Shown here: piece by piece, positions 52,376-60,262 of the stretch
How the letters are laid out: every line of letters begins with the position of its first letter
Numbering within the stretch: position 1 is the stretch's first letter
Assembly: GCF_020179835.1 (NCBI RefSeq)
Contig: NZ_JAIUDA010000010.1
Location: 1 to 64,000 of the forward strand
Length of the DNA stretch: 64,000 nucleotides
From: Pantoea sp. alder81
Lineage (GTDB): Bacteria > Pseudomonadota > Gammaproteobacteria > Enterobacterales > Enterobacteriaceae
Direction: 5' to 3'
Notes under the pieces: generated by a model
The model's input: the letters and a program-made list of their open reading frames with translations, nothing else
Told to the model about the DNA's origin: nothing
The model's database searches: none
Made by a program: the position numbers and the translations under genes

Positions 52376-53317
52376 TTAAAGTCCGTAATCCGCCATATCC
52401 GGGCCCGCCGGCACAATCCCGTTCGGGTTCAGCGCCTTAATCGAATAGTAGCCCTGTTTGATATGGTCGATATTCACTGTCTGACGCACACCCGAAACTG
52501 CCAGCATACTCTTCAGATAGCGATCGAGCAGCGGATAGTCGCGCAGACGGCGCAGGTTGCATTTGAACAGGCCATGATAGGCGACGTCAAAACGTACCAG
52601 CGTCACGAACAAACGGATATCGGCTTCGGTGAGGCGCTCGCCCAGCAGGAAAGTGCGGCCATCTTTCAGACGCTGTTCCAGTTCGTCTAACTGGCTGAAC
52701 ACATCATTAAACGCCTGCTGATAGCTCACCTGCGTGGTGGCAAAGCCGGTGCGGTAGACGCCGTTGTTGAGACGTGGATAGATCGATTCGTTGATCGCGT
52801 CGATCTCTGTGCGCAGATCCTCCGGATAAAGATCGAGGCTGTTGTCCGCCAGATCGCCAAAACCGCTGTTGAGCATACGCAGGATGTCAGCTGACTCATT
52901 GTTCACAATGGTCTGCGTTTTCTTATCCCACAGCACCGGCACGGTCGCGCGGCCGGTGAAGTCAGCATCAGCGCGGGTATAAATCTCGTGGATGTACTCG
53001 GCTTTGTTGAGCCAGTCACGGTCGGATCCCGGATAGTCACCGAAGTGCCAGCCCTGCGCACCCAGTTGCGGCTCTACCACTGATACGCTGATCACTTTCT
53101 CCAGTCCTTTCAGACTGCGTGCCACCAGCGTGCGTGAAGCCCACGGGCAGATTAGCGCGACATACAGATGATAGCGATCCGGCTCGGCGGCAAACTCGCT
53201 GGAGCCGTCTGCGGTGATCCAGTGGCGAAAACTGGACGTTTGACGGACAAATCCGCCCTGTTTATCGGTGGCTTGAACCGGGTGCCACTCTGCGCTCCAC
53301 TTACCGTTGACCAACAT
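52376..53317 (-). CDS. Glutathionyl-hydroquinone reductase (YqjG/Xi-class GST)
   Basis: A 313-residue Xi-class GST. Catalytic Cys57 lies in ALICPWASR, and the C-terminal helical domain has the LTEADIRLFVTLVRFD signature. The class uses glutathione to release reduced quinols from glutathionyl-hydroquinones. It resembles E. coli YqjG, but whether it is the orthologue or a paralogue is not clear. 11 nt upstream of the hydrolase gene, so possibly cotranscribed with it. Confidence 0.87.
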   Translation of the reverse strand: MLVNGKWSAEWHPVQATDKQGGFVRQTSSFRHWITADGSSEFAAEPDRYHLYVALICPWASRTLVARSLKGLEKVISVSVVEPQLGAQGWHFGDYPGSDRDWLNKAEYIHEIYTRADADFTGRATVPVLWDKKTQTIVNNESADILRMLNSGFGDLADNSLDLYPEDLRTEIDAINESIYPRLNNGVYRTGFATTQVSYQQAFNDVFSQLDELEQRLKDGRTFLLGERLTEADIRLFVTLVRFDVAYHGLFKCNLRRLRDYPLLDRYLKSMLAVSGVRQTVNIDHIKQGYYSIKALNPNGIVPAGPDMADYGL

Positions 53318-53416
53318 ATGCTCGACTCCTCTCTGGTGATGGAGTGAGCATACCGCGCTGCTGGTTAGGTGATAATCCGGGCAAAATGGCTTTCATTACT
53401 TCCAAATTGGAAGGAA

Positions 53417-54316
53417 TCAGCCGGGAGGATGCTGCTGGAAATGATCGGCGAGGAAATCGATCAGTAAGCGGGTCTTCTGCGCCAGATGGCGAGCGGGCGG
53501 ATAGAGTGCAAACAAGCCCATCGGCGGCGTGGCGAAATTATCGAGCAACGAGACGATATCCCCGCGCTGCAACGCGGGTGCGGCGATAAAACCGGGCAGA
53601 CGTGCGATGCCCAATCCGGCGATGGCGGCTTGTAAACAGGCTTCTGTGTTGGAGAAACACAGGCGACCGCGAATCGGCATGGAAACGCTGTCTCCGCACG
53701 GCGTGACAAACGGCCAGTGCCACGGATCGCGGAAATTGGTGTCGCTAATACATTGATGCGTCGCCAGGTCGCGCCAGTGTTGCGGCGTGTTGTGCTGCAG
53801 AAGATAGCCCGGCGAAGCGGCTACGCGAATCGGTACGTCGCCCAGACGACGTGCGATCAGGCTGCTGTCATCCAGCTTGCCGATGCGAATTGCCATATCG
53901 AAGCCTTCATCGACGATGTTCACCGCGCGATCCGAGAAGTTAACGTCCAGCTCAATCAGCGGATAGTGACGGGCAAATGCTACTAATACGCTGGCGAGCA
54001 CCGCCGTACCAAAGGTGCCGGGTGCGCTGATTTTTAAGCGGCCGGTCGGCGTGGTGGCATTTTCGCGTACCGTGGCATCGAGCGTGTCGAAGGCATCCAG
54101 CAGGGTTTTTACCCGTTCGTAATAGGCGCGGCCTACTTCAGTGGCTGACAATGCTCGCGTGCTGCGCTTAAACAACTGCACGCCAAGTTCCTGCTCCAGC
54201 CGTGAAACCAGCTTGGACGCCTGACCGCTGCTGGTGCCCAGTCGCTCCGCCGCCCCGGCAAAACTGCCCACTTCCAGCACCGCAACGAACATGCGGTCAC
54301 AATCAAGACGATCCAT
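53417..54316 (-). CDS. LysR-family regulator
   Basis: A 299-residue LysR protein of the DsdC/YafC-like group (RLDCDRMFVAVLEVGSFAGAAERLGTSSGQASKLVSRLE). It lies 99 bp upstream of the glutathionyl-hydroquinone reductase gene on the same strand, so it may regulate it. Target not known. Confidence 0.85.
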   Translation of the reverse strand: MDRLDCDRMFVAVLEVGSFAGAAERLGTSSGQASKLVSRLEQELGVQLFKRSTRALSATEVGRAYYERVKTLLDAFDTLDATVRENATTPTGRLKISAPGTFGTAVLASVLVAFARHYPLIELDVNFSDRAVNIVDEGFDMAIRIGKLDDSSLIARRLGDVPIRVAASPGYLLQHNTPQHWRDLATHQCISDTNFRDPWHWPFVTPCGDSVSMPIRGRLCFSNTEACLQAAIAGLGIARLPGFIAAPALQRGDIVSLLDNFATPPMGLFALYPPARHLAQKTRLLIDFLADHFQQHPPG

Positions 54317-54365
54317 GGCGGTTCCTGCTCAGCGGAAAAGGTGAGTATACACATTCGTTATCAAA

Positions 54366-54422
54366 GCACGGTAAATCGTGCCGCTATCAATGATTGCTAA
54401 ATGCGACAATATGTCGCACAAT
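54366..54422 (+). promoter_or_regulatory. promoter and palindromes of the toxin-antitoxin operon
   Basis: TTGCTA (54394-54399), 17 bp, CACAAT (54417-54422) is a possible promoter. The spacer carries the perfect palindrome TGCGAC-aatat-GTCGCA (54402-54418). A second, GCACG-gtaaat-CGTGC, is at 54366-54381. Autoregulation by the antitoxin through such sites is the rule for these modules. Assignment is inference. Confidence 0.55.
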
Positions 54423-54507
54423 CTCATCTATTGCACGTCTGGCAATGACGTATCAATGGAACCCCCTCACAACAACGTATCGGGTGACGACAACAAGAGG
54501 TTTAAAT

Positions 54508-54744
54508 ATGGCAACCAGCGTCCGCTTAGACGATGATTTTGTTGAAGATGTGAAAACACATGCAGAAGCTATGAGCCGCAGCGTGCCAAAACAGATTGAA
54601 CATTGGGCGAAGATTGGTCGCATCGCAGAGGATAATCCCGATCTGACCTTCTCATTCATCAACGAAATCTTACTGGCTAAAGCAGAAATGGATAACGGCA
54701 AGGTCAAAAAATATGTGCGCAGAAAAGACCGGACAGGAAGTTGA
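54508..54744 (+). CDS. ParD-like antitoxin
   Basis: A 78-residue protein with an N-terminal ribbon-helix-helix (TSVRLDDDFVEDVKTHAEAMSRSVPKQIEHW) and a C-terminal toxin-binding tail (EILLAKAEMDNGKV). It is typical of ParD-like antitoxins that repress their own operon. The ATG has an AGAGG site 7 nt upstream. The coding region overlaps the toxin gene by 32 bp, so translation is coupled. Confidence 0.85.
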   Translation: MATSVRLDDDFVEDVKTHAEAMSRSVPKQIEHWAKIGRIAEDNPDLTFSFINEILLAKAEMDNGKVKKYVRRKDRTGS

Positions 54745-55042
54745 GATTTATCAGACCCGCCGTTTTGAGAAGGCTTTTAACCGCCTGACAGAACTGGATC
54801 AGGATGGCGTTGATCAAGAGATTGACCGCATTATTGCCAACCCAGAGATTGGTGAACGCAAAAAGGGCGACCTGAGCTATCTCTGGGTGCACAAGTTTTA
54901 CCTGAGCAAGCAGCAATATCTATTGGGTTACAGTTGGGTCGATCAGAGACTGGAAATCTATCTTCTGAGCCTCGGTACGCACGAAAATTACTATGACGAC
55001 CAGAAGCAACATCGTAAAAACGACCTGAAACTCATCGGCTAA
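54713..55042 (+). CDS. RelE/ParE-family toxin
   Basis: A 109-residue protein with the RelE/ParE fold pattern (EIYQTRRFEKAFNRLTELDQDGVDQEIDRI ... LWVHKFYLSKQQYLLGYSW ... IYLLSLGTHENYYDD). It is the partner of the overlapping ParD-like antitoxin. Whether it acts on ribosome-bound mRNA or on gyrase cannot be told from sequence alone. Confidence 0.8.
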   Translation: MCAEKTGQEVEIYQTRRFEKAFNRLTELDQDGVDQEIDRIIANPEIGERKKGDLSYLWVHKFYLSKQQYLLGYSWVDQRLEIYLLSLGTHENYYDDQKQHRKNDLKLIG

Positions 55043-55207
55043 CAGAGTCGCTTCCCTAAGCAGTGGAAGCGTACTTTCCAATCCAAACTCCCCTCGGCGG
55101 GATTCATGCCAATAGATGGCCGATGCACATTCAGTGCGCCCCCTCTTTTCCCCCGCAACAAAACCTGTTGAACTAGCTGTTCGCCTTAAGCTGGCCGGGA
55201 GCCATGC

Positions 55208-56332
55208 ATGTCTTTGCTTCACCTGTCATCGCTGGCGGAGATTTCCGCCCTCGAATGGGATGCGCTGTTACCTGACGATCAACCGTTTTTACGCCATGCC
55301 TTTCTGCTCACGCTGGAAGAGAGTGGCAGCGTGCGGCCGGAAAACGGCTGGCAGCCGGATCACCTGCTGTGGCGCGAAAATGGCGTGCTGAGCGCCGCGC
55401 TGCCGGGCTATCGCAAACGCAATTCGCAAGGTGAATACGTCTTTGATCACGCGTGGGCTGATGCCTGTCACCGCGCCGGCATTCCATACTATCCAAAATG
55501 GCTGGGGGCGATTCCGTTCAGCCCGGTTACTGGTGCGCGTTTATTGGGTGAGCAAGCCGCCATCAACCAGCTGCTCGCAGCGTTGCCCGATGAACTGCTG
55601 CAACACGGCCTGAGCGGCGCGCACATCAATTTCACCACGCCATTCGCCAACGATGTGATGGAGCAGCAACCTGACTGGCTGGCGCGTCTCGGCATCCAGT
55701 ATCACTGGCACAACAAAGGCTATCGCGATTTTCAGGATTTCCTCGACACGCTGATGTCGCGCAAGCGTAAACAGCTGCGCAAAGAGCGCGAGCAGGTGGC
55801 GAGCAGCGGCTTTGAGTTCAACTGGTATCGCGGTGATGAACTGCAAGAAGATCAGTGGGATTTTGTCTATACCTGTTACGCCAACACTTATGCGGTGCGC
55901 GGGCAGCGGCCCTATCTCACGCGGCAGTTCTTCAGCCTGCTGGCCGAACGCATGCCGCGATCCATTCGCGTGGTGATCGCCACGCTGCAGGGGCATCCGG
56001 CGGCCATGGCGTTCTATTTGGTGGATGGCAATTCGCTGTATGGGCGTTACTGGGGCTGTCTGGCGGAGTTCGATCGCCTGCACTTTGAAAGCTGTTTCTA
56101 TCAGGGCATGGATTTTGCCATTGCGGAAGGATTGCAGCGTTTTGATGCGGGAGCGCAGGGCGAGCATAAACTGGTGCGCGGCTTCGAACCGCAGATCACT
56201 CACTCGTGGCACTACTTGTGCCATCCGGGATTGCGCGAAGCCGTAGAAGAATATTTAGTGCAGGAGCGGGCAGGGATTCGCGCCTATGCCATTGAAGCGC
56301 GCGAAGCCCTGCCGTATCGACGCGGCGATTAA
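55208..56332 (+). CDS. GNAT-fold protein of COG3146 (DUF482)
   Basis: A 374-residue protein of the COG3146 family, annotated elsewhere as peptidoglycan biosynthesis/recognition or Fem-like acyltransferase. Typical segments are WxxLPDD-like near the start, MSRKRKQLRKEREQV in the middle, and HFESCFYQGMDFAIAEGLQRFDAGAQGEHKLVRGF near the C-terminus. Function is not established. It converges with the ABC exporter gene (4-bp stop overlap). Confidence 0.8.
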   Translation: MSLLHLSSLAEISALEWDALLPDDQPFLRHAFLLTLEESGSVRPENGWQPDHLLWRENGVLSAALPGYRKRNSQGEYVFDHAWADACHRAGIPYYPKWLGAIPFSPVTGARLLGEQAAINQLLAALPDELLQHGLSGAHINFTTPFANDVMEQQPDWLARLGIQYHWHNKGYRDFQDFLDTLMSRKRKQLRKEREQVASSGFEFNWYRGDELQEDQWDFVYTCYANTYAVRGQRPYLTRQFFSLLAERMPRSIRVVIATLQGHPAAMAFYLVDGNSLYGRYWGCLAEFDRLHFESCFYQGMDFAIAEGLQRFDAGAQGEHKLVRGFEPQITHSWHYLCHPGLREAVEEYLVQERAGIRAYAIEAREALPYRRGD

Positions 56333-58161
56333 TCCTCGCCGACAAAACCACCGGTCTGATGCTGCCACAGGCGCGCGTAGAGTCCATTATGCGCCAGCAG
56401 TTCGCGGTGGTTACCCATCTCAACAATCTCGCCTTTGTCCAGCACCACCAGTCGATCCATTTTAGCGATAGTAGAAAGACGGTGCGCGATGGCAATTACC
56501 GTTTTGCCCTGCATCAAGGTCTCCAGACTTTCCTGAATCGCCGCTTCGACTTCGGAATCCAGCGCGGAGGTGGCCTCATCCATGATCAGAATCGGTGCAT
56601 CTTTCAGTAGCACGCGGGCGATGGCGATACGTTGACGCTGACCGCCTGACAATTTCACCCCGCGCTCACCAACATGCGCATCCAGCCCGGTACGCCCTTG
56701 CGGATCGGACAGCAGCGGAATGAACTCATCGGCGCGGGCGCGGATAATCGCCGCCTGCAGCTCGTCTTCAGTGGCGTTCGGGCGTCCGTACAGCAGGTTT
56801 TCACGAATCGAACGGTGCAGCAGCGAAGTATCCTGAGTGATCATGCCAATCTGGCTGCGCAGGCTCTCCTGCGTCACTTCGGCGATGTTGTGATCGTCAA
56901 TCAGGATGCGCCCACCGTTGATGTCGTAAAGACGCAGCAGCAGATTCACCATTGTCGATTTACCCGCGCCGGATGGCCCAATCAGACCGATTTTCTCGCC
57001 CGGTTTGATATTCAGGTTGAGACGGTTGATTACCTGGCGGCTGCCGCCGTAATCAAAGCGAACATCTTCGAAGCGGATCTGACCTTGCGTCACCTTCAGG
57101 TTTTTCGCCTGCGGCTCATCCTGCACGCTGAGCGGCTGCGCGATGGTGTTCAAGCCATCCTGCACCATGCCGATGTTTTCAAAGATGCCGTTCACTACCC
57201 ACATGATCCAGCCGGACATGTTCACTAAACGGATCACCAGACCGGTGGCTAAGGCAATCGCACCGACGCTGATCAGCGACTGGCTCCACAGCCACAGTGC
57301 CAGGCCAGAAGTGCTGACAATCAGCAGACCATTCAGCGTCGACAGCGTGATGTCCATGGTGGTGACCATGCGGCTGGCGTGCTGGGTTTTGTCGGTCTGT
57401 TCCTGAATCGCCTCACGCGCGTAGCGTTTTTCCAGATCGTTGTGCGCGAACAGTTTGATGGTGGCGATATTGGTGTAGCCATCGACGATGGTGCCCATCA
57501 GCTTGGAGCGCGCCTCGGAAGAGACCACCGAACGCTGCTTCACGCGCGGCACAAAGAAGCTCAGCGATACGCTATACGCGACAATCCAGATGATCAGCGG
57601 AATCATCAAACGCCAGTCGGCTTCGGCGAACAGTACCAGTGAGGTGACGGCGTAAATCACCACATGCCAGATGGCGTCCACCAGCTGAACCGCAGAATCG
57701 CGCAGGGAGTTGCCGGTCTGCATAATGCGCTGAGCGATGCGCCCGGCGAAATCGTTCTGGAAGAAGTTCAGGCTCTGACGCAGCACGTAGTTATGATGCT
57801 GCCAACGGATCATGCTGGTCATGCTCGGGTTAATGCTTTGATGCACCAGCATATCGTGCGCGGCGATGACAATTGGCCGCAGAATCAGCGCAACAAATCC
57901 CATCCACAGCAGCACCTGCCAGTTGTCGGTAAACAGCGTGGCGGGCGTTGAGTGATTGACCAGATCGATGATGCGACTGAGATAGCTGAACAGTGCCACC
58001 TCAATCAGTGCCTGGGCCAGTCCGACGATCAAAAGCGCGACAAAACTCGGCCACACCTGACGCAGATAGTAGAGGTAAAACGGCCAGACGCTGGAGGGTG
58101 GAGAATCGGTTGGTGCATCCTGGAAAATATTGATAAAACGTTCAAAACGACGATACAACAT
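56329..58161 (-). CDS. ABC exporter, membrane-ATPase fusion
   Basis: A 610-residue half-transporter: six transmembrane helices (about 40-330) joined to an ABC ATPase with Walker A GPSGAGKS at 395-402, LSGGQ at 504-508, Walker B ILIMDE at 524-529, and a C-terminal H-loop AHRLSTI. It works as a dimer and exports lipids or drugs. The substrate is unknown. It begins close to the divergent acetyltransferase gene. Confidence 0.87.
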   Translation of the reverse strand: MLYRRFERFINIFQDAPTDSPPSSVWPFYLYYLRQVWPSFVALLIVGLAQALIEVALFSYLSRIIDLVNHSTPATLFTDNWQVLLWMGFVALILRPIVIAAHDMLVHQSINPSMTSMIRWQHHNYVLRQSLNFFQNDFAGRIAQRIMQTGNSLRDSAVQLVDAIWHVVIYAVTSLVLFAEADWRLMIPLIIWIVAYSVSLSFFVPRVKQRSVVSSEARSKLMGTIVDGYTNIATIKLFAHNDLEKRYAREAIQEQTDKTQHASRMVTTMDITLSTLNGLLIVSTSGLALWLWSQSLISVGAIALATGLVIRLVNMSGWIMWVVNGIFENIGMVQDGLNTIAQPLSVQDEPQAKNLKVTQGQIRFEDVRFDYGGSRQVINRLNLNIKPGEKIGLIGPSGAGKSTMVNLLLRLYDINGGRILIDDHNIAEVTQESLRSQIGMITQDTSLLHRSIRENLLYGRPNATEDELQAAIIRARADEFIPLLSDPQGRTGLDAHVGERGVKLSGGQRQRIAIARVLLKDAPILIMDEATSALDSEVEAAIQESLETLMQGKTVIAIAHRLSTIAKMDRLVVLDKGEIVEMGNHRELLAHNGLYARLWQHQTGGFVGED

Positions 58162-58223
58162 AAAGTCACTCTTTCCGTTTGGTGAGAGTTAACAGCTTAG
58201 TGCAAGTGAAAGGGATTACTGAC

Positions 58224-58718
58224 ATGGATCTGATCATTCGCGGTCGCGAACCAACCGATGCTGCCGCTTATCAACGCCTCTACAGCCACCCTGAGGTCTA
58301 TCGCTGGACCACGCAGCTGCCGTTTCCCAGCGTACAAACCTGGCAGAAAAAATTTGAGAACATGGACGCGGCAGGCTATATCGGCTTTGTGGCGGAGATT
58401 GACGGGCAAATGGTGGGCGAGTTGACGTTGTTCGTTGAACAGCGCCCACGTACACGTCATAGCATCAGTTTCGGTATCAGCGTCGATCCGGCGTTTGGCG
58501 GGCGGGGTATTGGCGAGAAACTGATTCGTAACGCTATCGACTATGCGTTTAATTGGCTCGGCGTGGTGCGCATTGAGCTGGAAGCGTTCCATGACAATGC
58601 GCGTGCGTTGCGTTTGTATCAGCGCCTCGGTTTTGAGCAAGAGGGCATCAAGCGTAAAGCCTGTCTGCGTGAAGGCGAGTATCACGACATCGTGGTGATG
58701 GCGAAACTGCGGGAGTGA
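58224..58718 (+). CDS. GNAT acetyltransferase (AaaT/YhhY-like)
   Basis: A 164-residue GNAT enzyme. The acetyl-CoA loop lies in GFGGRGIGEKLIR. It resembles E. coli AaaT (YhhY), an L-amino acid N-acetyltransferase, over most of its length (HPEVY, QRPR, RGIGEKL, RLYQRLGFEQEG). ATG 58224 restores the family start. An in-frame ATG 15 codons upstream adds unrelated residues. Confidence 0.82.
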   Translation: MDLIIRGREPTDAAAYQRLYSHPEVYRWTTQLPFPSVQTWQKKFENMDAAGYIGFVAEIDGQMVGELTLFVEQRPRTRHSISFGISVDPAFGGRGIGEKLIRNAIDYAFNWLGVVRIELEAFHDNARALRLYQRLGFEQEGIKRKACLREGEYHDIVVMAKLRE

Positions 58719-58739
58719 GCTTTGTGCCGTTTATGGGCA

Positions 58740-58834
58740 GGTGCGCATAAATGCGTCATTACGTCTTGTGCGGTGTTTTGCCAGGTGCGCATAAATGCGC
58801 ACCCTACGGTGTAGGGTCGCCATTTATGGCGACC
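58740..58834. repeat. three short palindromes, two in inverted pair
   Basis: A partial GGTGCGC-ATAAAT-GCG (58740-58755), an intact GGTGCGC-ATAAAT-GCGCACC (58784-58803), and GGTCGCC-ATTTAT-GGCGACC (58815-58834) in the opposite orientation. The last two are joined by CCTAC-ggt-GTAGG, itself complementary, so the pair can form one larger structure. Confidence 0.85.
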
Positions 58835-58843
58835 GTGAACACC

Positions 58844-59758
58844 TTACTGACTCTTCTCCACATACTTCTGCATATTCTCTTTGGTCACCAGCTCAAACGG
58901 GATCCACACATGTGAATCCACTTTCTCGCCTTTGATCAGCTTCTGCGCCACATCCACCGATGTTTTGCCCTGACCGATCGCGTCCTGGAACACGGTGACC
59001 TGCATCTTGTCCTGCGCCATGGCTTTCAGGCCATCCGGCGTGGCATCAATACCACCCACCAGAATCTTCTTGTTGCTCTTAGCCAGTGCCATCGCGGCAC
59101 CAATCGCCATTTCATCATTGTTGGCCGCGACGATATCAATCGCTTCGCCGTTGCCGATCCAGTTGAGCATCAGATCCATGCCTTCATTACGCGCATAATT
59201 CGCGGGCTGCTTCTGTACCACCTTCATGCCCGGATATTTCGCGACGACCTGCTCGACATCTTTGGTGCGTTGCAGTGCGCCCGCGTCGGTGAGGTTACCG
59301 ATCATGATCGCCACATTGCCTTTGTAGTTGGCCATTTTCGCCAGCGCTTCCATCTGCAGCGTGCCAGATTCGCGTTCATCAGAACCGACGAACACCACTC
59401 CCGCAGGCAGAGTCTTATCCCCCGGCGTGCGATTCACATACACCAGCGGAATCTTCGCCTGCTGCGCCAGCTTGGTCAGCTGTGGCGTGCTGGCAGAATC
59501 CACCGGATCGACAATGATGGCGTCAACGCCTGCTCCGATAAAACTCTGCACCTGATCGGTCTGACGGCCAACATCACCGCGTGCATCCTCAAACTGCGCA
59601 TCAAGCCCACGCGCTTTGGCTTCTTTATCAATCGACTGGCGAATAATGGTTAAAAAGTTCTGATCGAAATACGCCATCGATACGCCGATTTTCTCAGCCA
59701 AAGCCGAGGCAGAACTGGACAGCAGGCCAAGCAACAGTATCGCCTTGAGGGTTTTCAT
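58844..59758 (-). CDS. Orphan periplasmic sugar-binding protein
   Basis: A 304-residue RbsB-type (Peripla_BP_4) ligand-binding protein with a Sec signal peptide (residues 1-21, ALA|EK). Typical segments are AIIVDPVDSASTPQLTKLAQ and ANNDEMAIGAAMAL. The cognate ABC ATPase and permease are not present nearby, so it either shares a transporter elsewhere or serves a sensor. A palindrome lies just downstream of its stop. Confidence 0.85.
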   Translation of the reverse strand: MKTLKAILLLGLLSSSASALAEKIGVSMAYFDQNFLTIIRQSIDKEAKARGLDAQFEDARGDVGRQTDQVQSFIGAGVDAIIVDPVDSASTPQLTKLAQQAKIPLVYVNRTPGDKTLPAGVVFVGSDERESGTLQMEALAKMANYKGNVAIMIGNLTDAGALQRTKDVEQVVAKYPGMKVVQKQPANYARNEGMDLMLNWIGNGEAIDIVAANNDEMAIGAAMALAKSNKKILVGGIDATPDGLKAMAQDKMQVTVFQDAIGQGKTSVDVAQKLIKGEKVDSHVWIPFELVTKENMQKYVEKSQ

Positions 59759-60262
59759 CGCGGACTCCAGGGTAAGCTTGTTATTAGAATGAATGTTTCA
59801 ATGATAATAAAAATGGATCATTGAAATCATTTTCAGACTACGAGGCGGCTTTCGCGCTGACAATCGGCATGATTGGATTTTGCAGTGAAGCGCACACTTT
59901 GCTCGCGGGTGCATGATGCTCAGCAGCCTCATTTGACGAGCCGGTGCATAGTGCTTTGCGGCTTCATATGGCGAGCGGGCGGAAGATGATTTGCAGCCTC
60001 ATAGTGATGTTGCGAAGCTTTTTCTCAGAGCTGGCGCACATTCCGGTGCAAAAGCATCGGCTTATTTAAGGTTCTGTGCAGCGCCGCACCCTGCTTTGTG
60101 GCAGATGCCAAAACCAGCGCAAATTAACCGCGCGGATTCCTCCATCCGCACAATGACCAGCATGTATCTGGCTCTCTATAGTGGCTAAACAGTGAAATTA
60201 AAGCGGTATTCCTGCACATCATCGCTTCGGGGCAGGATGCTCCTCCATCAAGGGGTTCAGCC
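59759..60262. repeat. 504-bp gap with 35-bp tandem repeats
   Basis: Bases 59903-60007 hold three imperfect copies with a 35-bp period (key motifs GGTGCAT at 59908 and 59943, CAGCCTC at 59924 and 59994 with CGGCTTC at 59959). I see no gene in the rest. An open frame at 59991-60188 has no recognisable features and starts inside the repeat. Confidence 0.6.

Noticed and set aside
54508..55042. Toxin-antitoxin pair as a prophage or integrative element remnant
   Set aside because: No integrase, phage gene or attachment-site repeats are visible around it or near the two tRNA genes.
59991..60188. 65-codon open frame upstream of the MFS gene
   Set aside because: It begins inside a tandem repeat, has no Shine-Dalgarno and no recognisable composition.
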